In this document: positions 1 to 6,646 of the stretch, in pieces
Layout: each line of letters starts with the position of its first letter
Numbering within the stretch: position 1 is the first letter of the stretch
Source of the DNA: Lentisphaerota bacterium
GTDB lineage: Bacteria > Verrucomicrobiota > Lentisphaeria > Victivallales > GWF2-50-93
Assembly: GCA_025360875.1 (NCBI GenBank)
Contig: JANYBI010000222.1
Span: 1 to 8,260, forward strand
Length of the DNA: 8,260 nt
Reading direction: 5' to 3'
Position numbers and translations under genes: made by a program
Notes under the pieces: model-generated
What the model saw: the letters and a program-made list of their open reading frames with translations, nothing else
Told to the model about the DNA's origin: nothing
Databases searched by the model: none

Positions 1-1314
1 CTGACTGATATTGCGTCTGTAACAGGCACTCCGACAACTGCAGGGACATACCTGGTGACGGTTAAAGCCAATGACGGCGATAAGACCATCGTTATACAGC
101 AGCAGATAACCATTACTCCGCCAGCACTGAGCAAATTCTACTGGAACTTCTTAGGGTTGCCTTCTGCAACCATAAACACAAATTACACCAACCAGCCTCC
201 TGTTCTTGTTGCCGCCGTAAACAAGGCGGGAGCCGTAACCTATTCAGTTACTGGTCTTCCTGCTGGCATTTCCTACAATGCAGGCACCGGAGAACTCACT
301 GGTACTCCGACGGGGCCAATTGGGGTATACCCTCTGGTATTTAGTGTTACGGACGCCGGACCTCCGGTCACAATAACCATGAATGCCGATTTGGTCGTCA
401 TGGGGCCTAATGGAGGCGATTCCAATTCGATTGCGGCGCAATTCTTTGTGACCACCCAAACCTTCAAAAGCGGCGTGCCAGACTGCGATTCCTGGTCGGC
501 GACCATAATTTATAATGCCGACCGGACAATGGGAAAAGCATTTAATCCGGACACTGACAATTTCACGCTGAACCTGGGAGATGCCGAGATTAGTCTTGTT
601 CCCGGGGATTTGGTCAAGGTCAGCCCTGTTCTCTACACTTACCAGAGCAGTTCCGCGCTTCCGGTCAGCACATCCGTAAAGATTTATGCGGATAAACAGC
701 AGATAAAGATTAAAACCTCACATGATACGCTTACAGACACAGTACCAAACGAATTGCTGAACTCCCTCACGCTAGGCAGCGGGATAGGCAGAATCAAGGA
801 ATACATAGAAGCCAAGGGAAAATTCAAAATCTTCACAGGATACCGGAATACAGGATTCGTAGTATCCAAGGCCAAACTCACCCGTGTTGGCGTTGGGCAG
901 GATTCCGCCCAGTTGCAGCTGTATCTGGCTTCTCCAGGATTTAGTTATACAACTGGGGACACTGTGACAATCCGTCTGCTTGACGACACTAGCGCAGAGA
1001 TGCTCAACAAGGATGCTACCGCACTGATTACTGGGACGCAAAAAGTCGACTCGGCGACACAGGCTACAGTTTATTCCCTGAAGAAATCGATTGCTGATGT
1101 GGCGGTCACCAACAAGCTTATGTCCTTCAAATACGACAACAAGAAGGGAAAGATGGACATCAAGCTTTCATGCCTCGACTTAAGTCTGCTTACGGAAGAC
1201 GAGGAGAATCTGACCGTAGAGATAACAATAGGCAATAGTGTCTATACCACGACTCTCACCATATTTGATCCCGATGGCCTAGGTAAATACACCGAGAAGA
1301 TGCCGATTCCATGA
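1..1314 (+). CDS. Ig-domain secreted/surface protein, 5'-truncated by the window
   Basis: The frame is open from base 1, so the true start lies upstream. The 437 visible residues begin with the tail of one putative-Ig repeat (a TPTTAGTYLVTVKANDG stretch). A complete He_PIG-type putative Ig domain follows at about residues 60-130, recognisable by GLPAGISYNAGTGELTGTP and a later VFSVTD. The rest, about 165 to 412, is beta-rich and seems to contain four diverged copies of a 40-residue unit with alternating hydrophobic residues. No sortase motif, membrane helix or C-terminal sorting domain is visible before the TGA at 1312-1314. He_PIG domains are common in secreted or surface proteins, and that is the inferred location. 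The function is unknown. The gene converges on the membrane-protein gene at 1369. Confidence 0.85.
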   Translation: MTDIASVTGTPTTAGTYLVTVKANDGDKTIVIQQQITITPPALSKFYWNFLGLPSATINTNYTNQPPVLVAAVNKAGAVTYSVTGLPAGISYNAGTGELTGTPTGPIGVYPLVFSVTDAGPPVTITMNADLVVMGPNGGDSNSIAAQFFVTTQTFKSGVPDCDSWSATIIYNADRTMGKAFNPDTDNFTLNLGDAEISLVPGDLVKVSPVLYTYQSSSALPVSTSVKIYADKQQIKIKTSHDTLTDTVPNELLNSLTLGSGIGRIKEYIEAKGKFKIFTGYRNTGFVVSKAKLTRVGVGQDSAQLQLYLASPGFSYTTGDTVTIRLLDDTSAEMLNKDATALITGTQKVDSATQATVYSLKKSIADVAVTNKLMSFKYDNKKGKMDIKLSCLDLSLLTEDEENLTVEITIGNSVYTTTLTIFDPDGLGKYTEKMPIP

Positions 1315-1368
1315 ATTAGGTCCAGATTGAATTTCCTATTGCGGACCGGATATATTTTCACCTTTAAC

Positions 1369-2031
1369 CTATATCCCGTCCCATAGCGGTTTACCGAGAA
1401 ATTCAGAGAGTGCATTTGCATCCTGTCGCAGTTTAGCCGAATCACCGTGATCAACCACATTTATCCTGGAACCGTCCTGAAGTACAAGATTAAGCTCATA
1501 GCTGTAATAGGATGATTTGCTTCCGCTGCAGTATTCGGAAACGAGCTGTAGCGCATGTATCCTGCCCAGATTCGTGCAATCCTTAAGTGTCTCAGGGTTA
1601 AGCATCCTCTCGGGATTCTGCCAGCCTTTCCAGAAAAGGCCTGCTCGCCTGTCGAATACGACCGGTCTTGACATGAAATAGAGCATAAGTCCGCCTGCGA
1701 GCGCAAATATTGAACCGAACAGGATAGGGAATATTGTCTCGGTATTGAAGCCCAACTTCCCTTCCGAATACATTGAGAATGGAACGAGAACCATTATTGC
1801 CAGTCCTGGAATCAGAAAGACAAGACAGAAGAGTTTACCGCCAAGCGATGAGCGGAATTCCACCCTTTCCGGACTCATGGTGACAAGTCTGTGCGTGCGG
1901 AAGTTCGATCCGCCGCCTTTTGCCGGAGTCCATGATGTCTTTACAGCGACGGGATCACCTAGAGCCCTGGGATCAAAACTGCATTTTTCACGTGTAAGAC
2001 TTTTTAGGAAATCCTGGAGCTTGTTAAGCAT
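1369..2031 (-). CDS. Two-helix membrane protein of unknown function
   Basis: This is a 220-residue protein that I do not recognise by name. The N-terminal ~60 residues are polar. Two hydrophobic segments follow (about 67-87 and 100-120), separated by a short hydrophilic loop, then a soluble C-terminal domain rich in beta-like stretches (RRAGLFWKGW, YELNLVLQDGSRINVVDHGD) and ending EFLGKPLWDGI. That tail resembles those of widespread uncharacterised membrane proteins with two helices and a PH-like fold, but this is an impression. The start is set at 2031 because the mRNA has a G-rich Shine-Dalgarno stretch (AGGGGGGG) 5 bases upstream. The longer frame to an ATG at 2121 would begin inside the terminator hairpin of the preceding gene. 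It follows the small-protein gene on the same strand but is separated from it by that terminator, so it probably has its own promoter. Confidence 0.8.
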   Translation of the reverse strand: MLNKLQDFLKSLTREKCSFDPRALGDPVAVKTSWTPAKGGGSNFRTHRLVTMSPERVEFRSSLGGKLFCLVFLIPGLAIMVLVPFSMYSEGKLGFNTETIFPILFGSIFALAGGLMLYFMSRPVVFDRRAGLFWKGWQNPERMLNPETLKDCTNLGRIHALQLVSEYCSGSKSSYYSYELNLVLQDGSRINVVDHGDSAKLRQDANALSEFLGKPLWDGI

Positions 2032-2095
2032 TGGCACCCCCCCTGATTCTATTTCCGGATCTGGAAACTCTTGTCGGTATATTCCATCAAATAAA

Positions 2096-2130
2096 AAGCG
2101 CCGTCTGTAAATAATATACAAACGGCGCTT
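2096..2130 (-). terminator. Intrinsic terminator of the small Lys-rich gene
   Basis: On the minus strand a perfect 9-bp stem (AAGCGCCGT / ACGGCGCTT) continues after one mismatch with 4 more pairs around a 7-base AT loop. The stem is followed directly by TTTATTT. It lies 24 bases past the TAG of the gene ending at 2155. GC-rich stem plus U-run is the classic Rho-independent form. Confidence 0.85.
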
Positions 2131-2154
2131 GAAAATTAAACAGTAAGAACAAAT

Positions 2155-2427
2155 CTATCGGAGAAATTCAACCTTGCAGTTTTCAAGGATTAGGCCGACC
2201 TGGTCGAAGTCGATAGGTTCATAGCCTTCCTCAACAATCTCGGAACAGAGAACAAGCCATGACTGATGGTCCCAGTTCGCTTTTTTTGCCTTGACGAACT
2301 TCTCAAGCTTTCCGGACTTTGCAAGCTTCTTAAGGTTGTTCTCCTTGTTGCACACAGGCGATGCCTTTTTGCATTCTGCCTTTGTGCATGCGGTCTCCAC
2401 GGCCTTAGTCTTTTTCGCTTTTTTCAT
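2155..2427 (-). CDS. Small Lys-rich protein of unknown function
   Basis: This 90-residue protein has two parts. The N-terminal half (1-50) is strongly basic, with about 18 lysines and three cysteines (C14, C19, C26). The C-terminal half (51-90) is compact and acidic to neutral: NWDHQSWLVLCSEIVEEGYE, then PIDFDQVGLILENCKVEF, with two more cysteines (C61, C84). No signal peptide or membrane helix is visible. A basic tail on a small helical domain could bind nucleic acid, but nothing proves it. The start at 2427 is chosen because GGGGGA sits 7 bases upstream. In-frame ATGs further up (2442, 2484) lack such a site. It has its own terminator (2096-2130) and a possible promoter, so it appears to be a single-gene transcription unit. 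I do not recognise the family. Confidence 0.72.
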   Translation of the reverse strand: MKKAKKTKAVETACTKAECKKASPVCNKENNLKKLAKSGKLEKFVKAKKANWDHQSWLVLCSEIVEEGYEPIDFDQVGLILENCKVEFLR

Positions 2428-2477
2428 TTCTATTTCCCCCATTTTTGTAGGATTTGTTTTTTGCGGAGCGGTAACAT

Positions 2478-2506
2478 ATATCAACGGAGTTAAAAATCAA
2501 ACGCAA
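2478..2506 (-). promoter_or_regulatory. Possible promoter of the small Lys-rich gene
   Basis: Minus-strand TTGCGT and TGATAT are separated by 17 bases, about 50 bases upstream of the chosen start. The -35 box matches 3 to 4 consensus positions and the -10 box matches 3. The call is weak and rests mainly on correct spacing and position. Confidence 0.25.
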
Positions 2507-2526
2507 CAGGTTTGTTTTATCGGATT

Positions 2527-3084
2527 TTATTTGACAATTCTCGAAATTTCCTCAGTTTTTAATCGGTTGTCCTGCATTTGCGGCTCAGCCGGATTTGCCG
2601 GATAACCGAGGCTGATAAGGGAAAGGATCTGGTATGAGCGGGGAAGATCGAGTATTTTACGGACCTGTTTTTCCTTGAACCATCCGATCCAGCATGTGCC
2701 AAGCCCCTGCGCTTCAGCCTCCAATACGAAATGCTCCCCTGCGATGCCTATGTCGATCAGATGGTACTGCACCTTGGAGATCATAGGCGCCAGAGTGTGC
2801 GTGATCAAGCTTGTCTCAGCGCATAGGACGACGATAACCGGAGCCTTCCGTAGCCAGGGCATCGGAATTCCAGGAAGAAGACCGTCATCGCAGATTTTCC
2901 TGCGAAGTTCGCTATTCCTGACTATTATGAAACGCCAGGGCTGCCTGTTGCAGGCGGATGGGGCGAGACGCGCCGCTTCAAGGCAGTTGCCTATCTGTTC
3001 ATCCGGAACGGGAGTGTCGGAATAGCTTCGGCAGCTTCTGCGCTTTCCCGCAAGCTCAAGAAAAGATTTTGAATTCCCATCCAA
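2527..3084 (-). CDS. Nitroreductase-family FMN oxidoreductase
   Basis: Members of this family use FMN and NAD(P)H to reduce nitro-compounds, quinones or flavins in the cytoplasm; the substrate here is unknown. The fold is shown by the N-terminal RRSCRSY (15-21), the flavin-site motif PSACNRQPWRF (42-52) and the late helix GEHFVLEAEAQGLGTCWIG (116-134). At 185 residues it is a normal compact nitroreductase. The start is a judgement. A TTG at 3082-3084, 5 bases after the stop of the upstream gene, gives MDGNSKSFLELAGKRRS, which fits family N-termini. An ATG at 3150 would add 22 residues read out of the overlapping lipoprotein gene with no ribosome site. Neither start has a strong Shine-Dalgarno. 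It is the last gene of the minus-strand lipoprotein run, and no functional link to those genes is obvious. Confidence 0.88.
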   Translation of the reverse strand: MDGNSKSFLELAGKRRSCRSYSDTPVPDEQIGNCLEAARLAPSACNRQPWRFIIVRNSELRRKICDDGLLPGIPMPWLRKAPVIVVLCAETSLITHTLAPMISKVQYHLIDIGIAGEHFVLEAEAQGLGTCWIGWFKEKQVRKILDLPRSYQILSLISLGYPANPAEPQMQDNRLKTEEISRIVK

Positions 3085-3089
3085 GATTC

Positions 3090-3701
3090 TTAGAATCCGA
3101 GGAGAGGTTTCGTGCTCTGTTTCACGACTTCGATGTCCGGGCTCTCCCATACGGCCAGGCCGGTCTCAAGGTCGGTGAGGGTCATATGGAAATAGAAGTA
3201 TGACTCCTTCGTGCGTCCTTCAGCGGTCTTCATCTGGGTTATTTCACCTGCAAGACTGAAGTCGGGCGCTATCGCTGTCCCGTTCTTCTTCACAGTCTTC
3301 TGGTTGAACATCTCATCGTCCTGCAGGTCGCGGACCTGCTTTGTGGACTTGTCAGTCGCGCCAGCTCCGCTGACGGCCGTAGTGGTGACAGCCTTGCCTG
3401 AACGGAGGATCGAGCTTGTTATCTTCTGTGTCAGGATCTGGACATCTATATGCTGGCTTGTGGAGTTTTTGACAGTGCTCACCATTACGACAGCTTTCTT
3501 CCCGTCCTGTTTAACTAGCGTTTCCGATTCAAGCAGCGAGTTTACACATTTCTCGGCCGCCATCTGCCAGTCCTTGAAGTTAATATCGTCAGTGGTGGTC
3601 AATCCCCTGTTGCCGGTGGCGTCAATCCTCGCGGGATCGCTTCCACAGCCGCAAACCGACAGTACCGCAGCGATCAGGAACATTCCAAATGCAATTCTCA
3701 T
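3090..3701 (-). CDS. lpoB: LpoB-like penicillin-binding protein activator lipoprotein
   Basis: LpoB is an outer-membrane lipoprotein that reaches through the periplasm and stimulates the class A peptidoglycan synthase PBP1B in enterobacteria. The 203-residue product has a short signal peptide (MRIAF...AAVLS) ending in V-C-G-C with the lipidated cysteine at 19. It then has the family landmarks: VVMVSTVKNSTSQHIDV (71-87), a helix TQKITSSILRSGKAV, and late strands FSLAGEITQM (148-157), FHMTLTDLETGLAVWES (171-187). This order (N-T-S-x-H-I-D, then the 'leads to gain of TGL-VW' end) is typical of LpoB. It starts at 3701 behind a strong GGGAGG, 6 bases away, and 16 bases after the parvulin gene. No PBP gene lies in the window, so the partner enzyme is inferred to be elsewhere. 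The family call is good; PBP1B activation in this organism is inference. Confidence 0.82.
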   Translation of the reverse strand: MRIAFGMFLIAAVLSVCGCGSDPARIDATGNRGLTTTDDINFKDWQMAAEKCVNSLLESETLVKQDGKKAVVMVSTVKNSTSQHIDVQILTQKITSSILRSGKAVTTTAVSGAGATDKSTKQVRDLQDDEMFNQKTVKKNGTAIAPDFSLAGEITQMKTAEGRTKESYFYFHMTLTDLETGLAVWESPDIEVVKQSTKPLLGF

Positions 3702-3717
3702 TTTATCCTCCCAAGCT

Positions 3718-4878
3718 TCAATTTAAAAATATTTCAACTTTCTGGTTCTTTTTCTCTTCCTCGATCTTTGCCTGGACCGTTTCGGAGATCTTCTGATTCT
3801 TCATCCCCTCGAGAAGGAACGACTTGACTTCGGCGAAGGGCATATAGTCGGGCTTGATCTTCTCCGTGGTCTTGATAATATGGAATCCGAATTCGGTTTC
3901 GACAACTCCACTGAGTTCGCCAGGGTTCAATGCGAAAGCCGCCTTTTCGAAATCCTCTGTCATCTTGCCCTTCTCAAAAGTACCGAGATCCCCGCCTTTA
4001 TCCTTACTCGGGCATGCGCTGTTTTCAGCTGCGAGCTTCGCAAAATCCCCGCCCTGCTTGAGCTTTGCCAGAATATCTTCAGCCTTCTTTTTCGCCTCAT
4101 CTTTGGCCTTTGCTTCCGCCTTGCCTTTTTCCTCGGGGCTCATTTTTGCGGCGACTTCAGGATCGAGTTCCTCCACCTTTATGAGAATGTGGGAGGCGCG
4201 TACGCCTTCAGGCTTCTTGAAGCGCTCCTGGTTTTCACGGTAGTATTTTTCGGCATCCTCTTCGGTCACCTTGATCCCGGAGGAGATCTTATCGTCAATC
4301 CATTGCTGTATGGCGAGTCCGACTCCGATTTTCTCCTTGATCATCGCCGGCGACATGCCCTGCTTCTTGAGAGTATCGTCGAGCTGTTCCGGAGGGACTT
4401 GCGCGGTCACGTTCTTGAACTCCTCCTCAGCCTTGGCCGGATCGGGCTTGTAACCGTCGGTGAGAGCGAGTTTCAACAGGAGCTTCGATGCGATTATGTC
4501 GTCAAGCCTTTCTTTCACTTCAGCCTTCCATACGTCCTGGGTGATTCCGGCCAGCTGGCCGTTCTCCTTCATCATCGTGAGTATGGGCTTGAATTCCTCC
4601 CGGATATTGTCCCTGGTGATCTTCTCATCTCCGATCTTGGCCACTACATCCGGCAGAAATGCGAGAGGATCCGCGGCTGCTTCAGCAGGGGTTGTTTCGG
4701 TCTTTGCAGGCAAAGGCTGTTTGACAGCTGGTTCAGCCTGTACAGTTTTTGCAGGCGCTGTTTCTGTCTTCTTAGGCTCTTTTTCCACCGCTGCCTCAGG
4801 TTTCTTCTCGGCGCTGAACCAGGTGCAGGATGCACAGAAGAATAACAGTACTGAAACTAGACATAGATTTGTTTTCAT
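3718..4878 (-). CDS. PpiC/parvulin-type peptidyl-prolyl isomerase lipoprotein (PrsA/SurA-like)
   Basis: This is a predicted periplasmic, lipid-anchored foldase of 386 residues that isomerises Xaa-Pro bonds. The signal peptide runs to C-A-S-C with the lipidation cysteine at 18; residue -3 is Cys, a mild departure from the lipobox. A flexible Lys/Glu/Ala/Pro linker (22-70) leads to a SurA-N-like helical chaperone region (about 76-220) and one rotamase domain (226-340). The rotamase shows VRASHILIKV with His230, NSACPSKDKGGDLG with Cys289, and TEFGFHIIK with His333, which are the usual active-site elements. A charged helical insertion (236-275, EEKGKAEAKAKDEAKKKAED) enlarges the domain. A helical tail follows. 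The start is the ATG at 4878 because AAGGTG, overlapping the upstream TAA, sits at proper spacing; the GTG at 4884 is too close to it. The 9-base gap to the upstream gene suggests translational coupling. Confidence 0.92.
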   Translation of the reverse strand: MKTNLCLVSVLLFFCASCTWFSAEKKPEAAVEKEPKKTETAPAKTVQAEPAVKQPLPAKTETTPAEAAADPLAFLPDVVAKIGDEKITRDNIREEFKPILTMMKENGQLAGITQDVWKAEVKERLDDIIASKLLLKLALTDGYKPDPAKAEEEFKNVTAQVPPEQLDDTLKKQGMSPAMIKEKIGVGLAIQQWIDDKISSGIKVTEEDAEKYYRENQERFKKPEGVRASHILIKVEELDPEVAAKMSPEEKGKAEAKAKDEAKKKAEDILAKLKQGGDFAKLAAENSACPSKDKGGDLGTFEKGKMTEDFEKAAFALNPGELSGVVETEFGFHIIKTTEKIKPDYMPFAEVKSFLLEGMKNQKISETVQAKIEEEKKNQKVEIFLN

Positions 4879-4887
4879 TATCACACC

Positions 4888-5646
4888 TTATTTTGAAAAT
4901 TTCGATTTTTCCGGGACAAGTCCAAGAGTCCATTTTTCGACTGATGGGCCACTAATATAGTCCAGATAATCCAGAATAACAGGATGCTCCGGATTTTCAA
5001 TTCCGAGAACGGGCATAAGCAGGGCGGACCTGGGATCCTTTTTCGATATCATCCCGATGATTTCAATTGAAAGGTCGTCAGCGGCCTTCCTTTTTTCGCT
5101 GGTATACAGTTTCTTCGCGAGCGCGATTTTCTCGTTTGCCAGGGGCAGAAGCGCTGCAGCTGGCTTGTATTTCGATGCAAGCATCTTTATTTTCGCGGCG
5201 CTCCTGGCGAGACGTGTCACGTTCGAGCTGTCATTCAGGGCGGCTACTGATTCCGAAAGCTGCTTAAGTATCTGGAGCTCGTTCAATATGGATGAGAATG
5301 TTTCAGTTTTGCCATTTTTGAGGATGAATTCATTTGTGAGGTTGATCGCGTCGTCGATTTTCCCCTGGTCGATAAGCGACTGGATTTCCGAAATCATCGC
5401 ATTGTTCCTTTCGAAAACCTCGAGATTCGCCAGAAATATGTTTCCGGAATTGATCATCCTGAGCCGTTCGAGTTTCTTTAACGCGGTCTGATGGTCCCCG
5501 CTGCCCATTGCCGAGAAAAGCTCCTGGATGAGCTGGGCGCGTGCAGTCGGCGGTTCAGGAACCTGTGTCTTTCTTGAACAGCCTGCGGAAAAAAGACAGA
5601 TGCCGGCCAGGACAACTGAAAGACAGAATATATGATTTAATTTCAT
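4888..5646 (-). CDS. Helical lipoprotein of unknown function, first gene of the envelope operon
   Basis: The 252-residue product starts with a clear lipoprotein signal peptide (MKLNHIFCLSVVLAGICLFSAGC, read as two pieces: a basic-hydrophobic core, then F-S-A-G-C with Cys23). The mature part is almost wholly alpha-helical. Residues 36-110 read like tandem helical pairs (ELFSAMGSGDHQTALKKLER, then EIQSLIDQGKIDDAINLTNE), which suggests TPR-like repeats used for protein binding. Residues 150-200 form further amphipathic helices, and the C-terminus ends LGLVPEKSKFSK. I do not recognise the family. It leads the run into the parvulin and LpoB-like genes with tight spacing, so a role in envelope assembly is inferred from context only. 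The ribosome site is modest (GAG near -6). Confidence 0.85.
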   Translation of the reverse strand: MKLNHIFCLSVVLAGICLFSAGCSRKTQVPEPPTARAQLIQELFSAMGSGDHQTALKKLERLRMINSGNIFLANLEVFERNNAMISEIQSLIDQGKIDDAINLTNEFILKNGKTETFSSILNELQILKQLSESVAALNDSSNVTRLARSAAKIKMLASKYKPAAALLPLANEKIALAKKLYTSEKRKAADDLSIEIIGMISKKDPRSALLMPVLGIENPEHPVILDYLDYISGPSVEKWTLGLVPEKSKFSK

Positions 5647-5855
5647 AATCTCAGATTTCTATAAGTGGTCATTTGCCTGATAATATTGTAAAAGTTGCTT
5701 AAAATAGCATTTCTTGTGTAAAAATAAACTGGAATTGGGAAAGAACCGATGGATTCTTGGATTTATTGATTTATCTTTTTAGAGGTTCGGTTTAAAGTTT
5801 CCTGCAATCCTGTTGCTATTATCCAACAATCCATCATCATAATAAGGAATTACAC
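5647..5855. promoter_or_regulatory. Divergent intergenic region between the lipoprotein operon and rph
   Basis: This 209-base AT-rich stretch must hold promoters in both directions. The best plus-strand candidate is TTGCTT (5695-5700) and TAAAAA (5719-5724) with 18 bases between. On the minus strand TATTAT (5680-5685) could be a -10 box, without a clear -35. Both are weak. The rph ribosome site AAGGA lies at its right end, 8 bases before the ATG. Confidence 0.35.
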
Positions 5856-6569
5856 ATGAGAATCGACGGAAGAAAGCCCGGACAGCTGCGACCAGTCAGG
5901 ATCACCCCGGGATTTTTAAAGCATCCCGCAGGTTCAGCGCTTATTGAATTCGGAAACACAAGAGTGATATGCGCGGCAAGCATCATGGAGGAGGTGCCGC
6001 CATGGATGAGGATACAGAAAGTCCCGGGGGGGTGGATCACCAGCGAATACCAGATGCATCCGTCCGCGACACCCGACAGGAGCAAGCGAGAAACCAACCA
6101 TCCGAGCGGACGTACCCAGGAGATCCAGCGTCTTATCGGAAGGAGCCTGCGCGCGGCCATCAATCTCGAGAAGCTTGGAGCCCGCACGATCTATATCGAC
6201 TGCGAAGTGATCGATGCCGACGGCGGAACCCGTTGTGCAGGAATAACTGGCGGCATGGTCGCGCTCCAGCTGGCCATAAGAAAGCTCATGGAAAATGGCA
6301 AGCTCAAGGAAAGTCCGCTCATCTGCAATCTTGCCGCCGTAAGCGTCGGCGTTGTCAAGGGCGAAGTCCTCCTCGACCTCTGCTATCAGGAGGATTCGAG
6401 CGCGGATGTGGATATGAATCTCGTGATGACAGACCAGGGACGCATTGTCGAGGTCCAGGCCACAGGCGAGGAAAGCACATTCTCGAAAAAGGAGTTTGAC
6501 TCCATGCAGAAAATCGCTGAAAAAGGAATCAAGCAGCTCTTCGAACTCCAGAAGAAAGCTCTTCGGTAG
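5856..6569 (+). CDS. rph: Ribonuclease PH
   Basis: RNase PH is a phosphate-dependent 3'-to-5' exoribonuclease that trims tRNA precursors, working as a hexamer of ring form in the cytoplasm. The 237-residue product matches the family end to end in length. It opens MRIDGRKPGQLRPVRITPGF. Landmarks in order are FGNTRVICAAS, GWITSEYQM, the RNA- and phosphate-binding SGRTQEIQRLIGRSLRAA, IDCEVIDADGGTRCAGITGG, and the acidic catalytic segment LLDLCYQEDSSADVDMN. One small departure is MHPSATPDRSKRE, where most relatives have an MLPR(A/S)T form; the first Arg there is Ser. The start is the ATG after AAGGA. The rdgB/ham1 gene that often follows rph is absent; instead the gene meets a repeat and the convergent vapBC pair. 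Confidence 0.97.
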   Translation: MRIDGRKPGQLRPVRITPGFLKHPAGSALIEFGNTRVICAASIMEEVPPWMRIQKVPGGWITSEYQMHPSATPDRSKRETNHPSGRTQEIQRLIGRSLRAAINLEKLGARTIYIDCEVIDADGGTRCAGITGGMVALQLAIRKLMENGKLKESPLICNLAAVSVGVVKGEVLLDLCYQEDSSADVDMNLVMTDQGRIVEVQATGEESTFSKKEFDSMQKIAEKGIKQLFELQKKALR

Positions 6570-6573
6570 ACGT

Positions 6574-6640
6574 GCCGGCGTATCCTCCTTCGCCAAGAAG
6601 CTACGGCGGACAAGCCGGCGAATCCTCCTTGGTTGGGAGG
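6574..6640. repeat. GC-rich direct repeat with hairpin, rph-vapC gap
   Basis: GCCGGCGTATCCTCCTT (6574-6590) recurs as GCCGGCGAATCCTCCTT (6614-6630), 40 bases later with one mismatch. Between them TTCGCC and GGCGAA are inverted. The second copy runs into CCTCC-TTGGTTG-GGAGG (6624-6640), a small hairpin. The stretch sits between convergent genes and resembles dispersed intergenic repeats of uncultured bacteria. It has no T-run, so it is not a good intrinsic terminator. Confidence 0.6.
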
Positions 6641-6646
6641 CAATAT

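Noticed and set aside
1319..1347. GGTCC/GGACC inverted repeat as a terminator between convergent genes
   Set aside because: There are only 5 pairs with a 19-base loop and no clean T-run directly after; too weak to call.
3880..4845. 321-residue plus-strand open frame
   Set aside because: It is the antisense shadow of the parvulin gene. Its translation is Leu/Phe/Arg-rich with no motif, while the minus strand gives a complete PpiC protein.
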